A stretch of DNA of 64,000 nucleotides, from the NCBI GenBank assembly GCA_009746045.1, contig RPFO01000065.1:6568022-6632021 (forward strand). The letters are read 5' to 3'. The notes beneath the pieces were generated by a model. The model had not been told where the DNA came from. It was given only the letters and a program-made list of their open reading frames with translations, and made no database searches. Source of the stretch: Mesostigma viride. Taxonomy: Eukaryota; Streptophyta; Mesostigmatophyceae; Mesostigmatales; Mesostigmataceae. Shown one piece after another: positions 63,976 to 64,000 of the stretch (positions are counted from its first letter, which is position 1; the number at the start of each line of letters is the position of its first letter). The translations under genes were made by a program, and so were the position numbers.

Positions 63976-64000
63976 CCCTGTCTCCCCACCCCATCAGCCG

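Overview
This window is eukaryotic nuclear DNA. Genes are split by GT-AG introns with consistent reading phases. The products include an RNA polymerase II elongation factor, a Rab GTPase and a glutathione transferase with a transit-like leader. Non-LTR retrotransposon debris is dense, and very long simple repeats are common. The GC-rich coding style, the organelle-type leader and the intron-rich, microsatellite-rich layout suggest an alga. The exact lineage cannot be fixed from the sequence, and the algal assignment is inference.

Layout. 0-2.1 kb: 5' part of a minus-strand GH127 family glycosidase gene that runs off the left edge. 2.1-6.5 kb: intergenic DNA with short inverted-repeat elements (TA-flanked and pogo-like) and a retrotransposon 3' end. 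6.5-17.3 kb: one candidate upstream exon, then a plus-strand gene for a huge, probably disordered protein with 72 uninterrupted CAG codons. Its frame breaks at a run of 12 G. 17.5-22.2 kb: (CCCA)n/(CCAT)n and retrotransposon fragments. 22.3-24.8 kb: TFIIS on the minus strand. About 0.8 kb away and divergent from it lies a plus-strand SAP-domain protein gene (25.6-34.8 kb). The last intron of that gene holds about 2.9 kb of serial microsatellites. 35-43.7 kb: LINE and short non-autonomous element graveyard. 44.7-47.6 kb: small TPR-like gene with an acidic tail. 48-54.5 kb: more LINEs and a TTAA-flanked DNA element nested in a LINE tail. 55.6-56.5 kb: glutathione S-transferase. 57.6-58.9 kb: 475-bp-arm inverted repeat. 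59.6 kb to the right edge: Rab21-like GTPase whose second intron carries four kinds of tandem array.

The host genes are unrelated housekeeping or regulatory genes and form no pathway or operon. What unifies the window is the repeat biology. Introns are filled by G-rich or pyrimidine-rich arrays. At least three LINE subfamilies and a short non-autonomous family end in the same small stem-loop, whose paired bases co-vary while its 4-nt loop is nearly constant. I regard that shared 3' structure as the best candidate for an undescribed system here.
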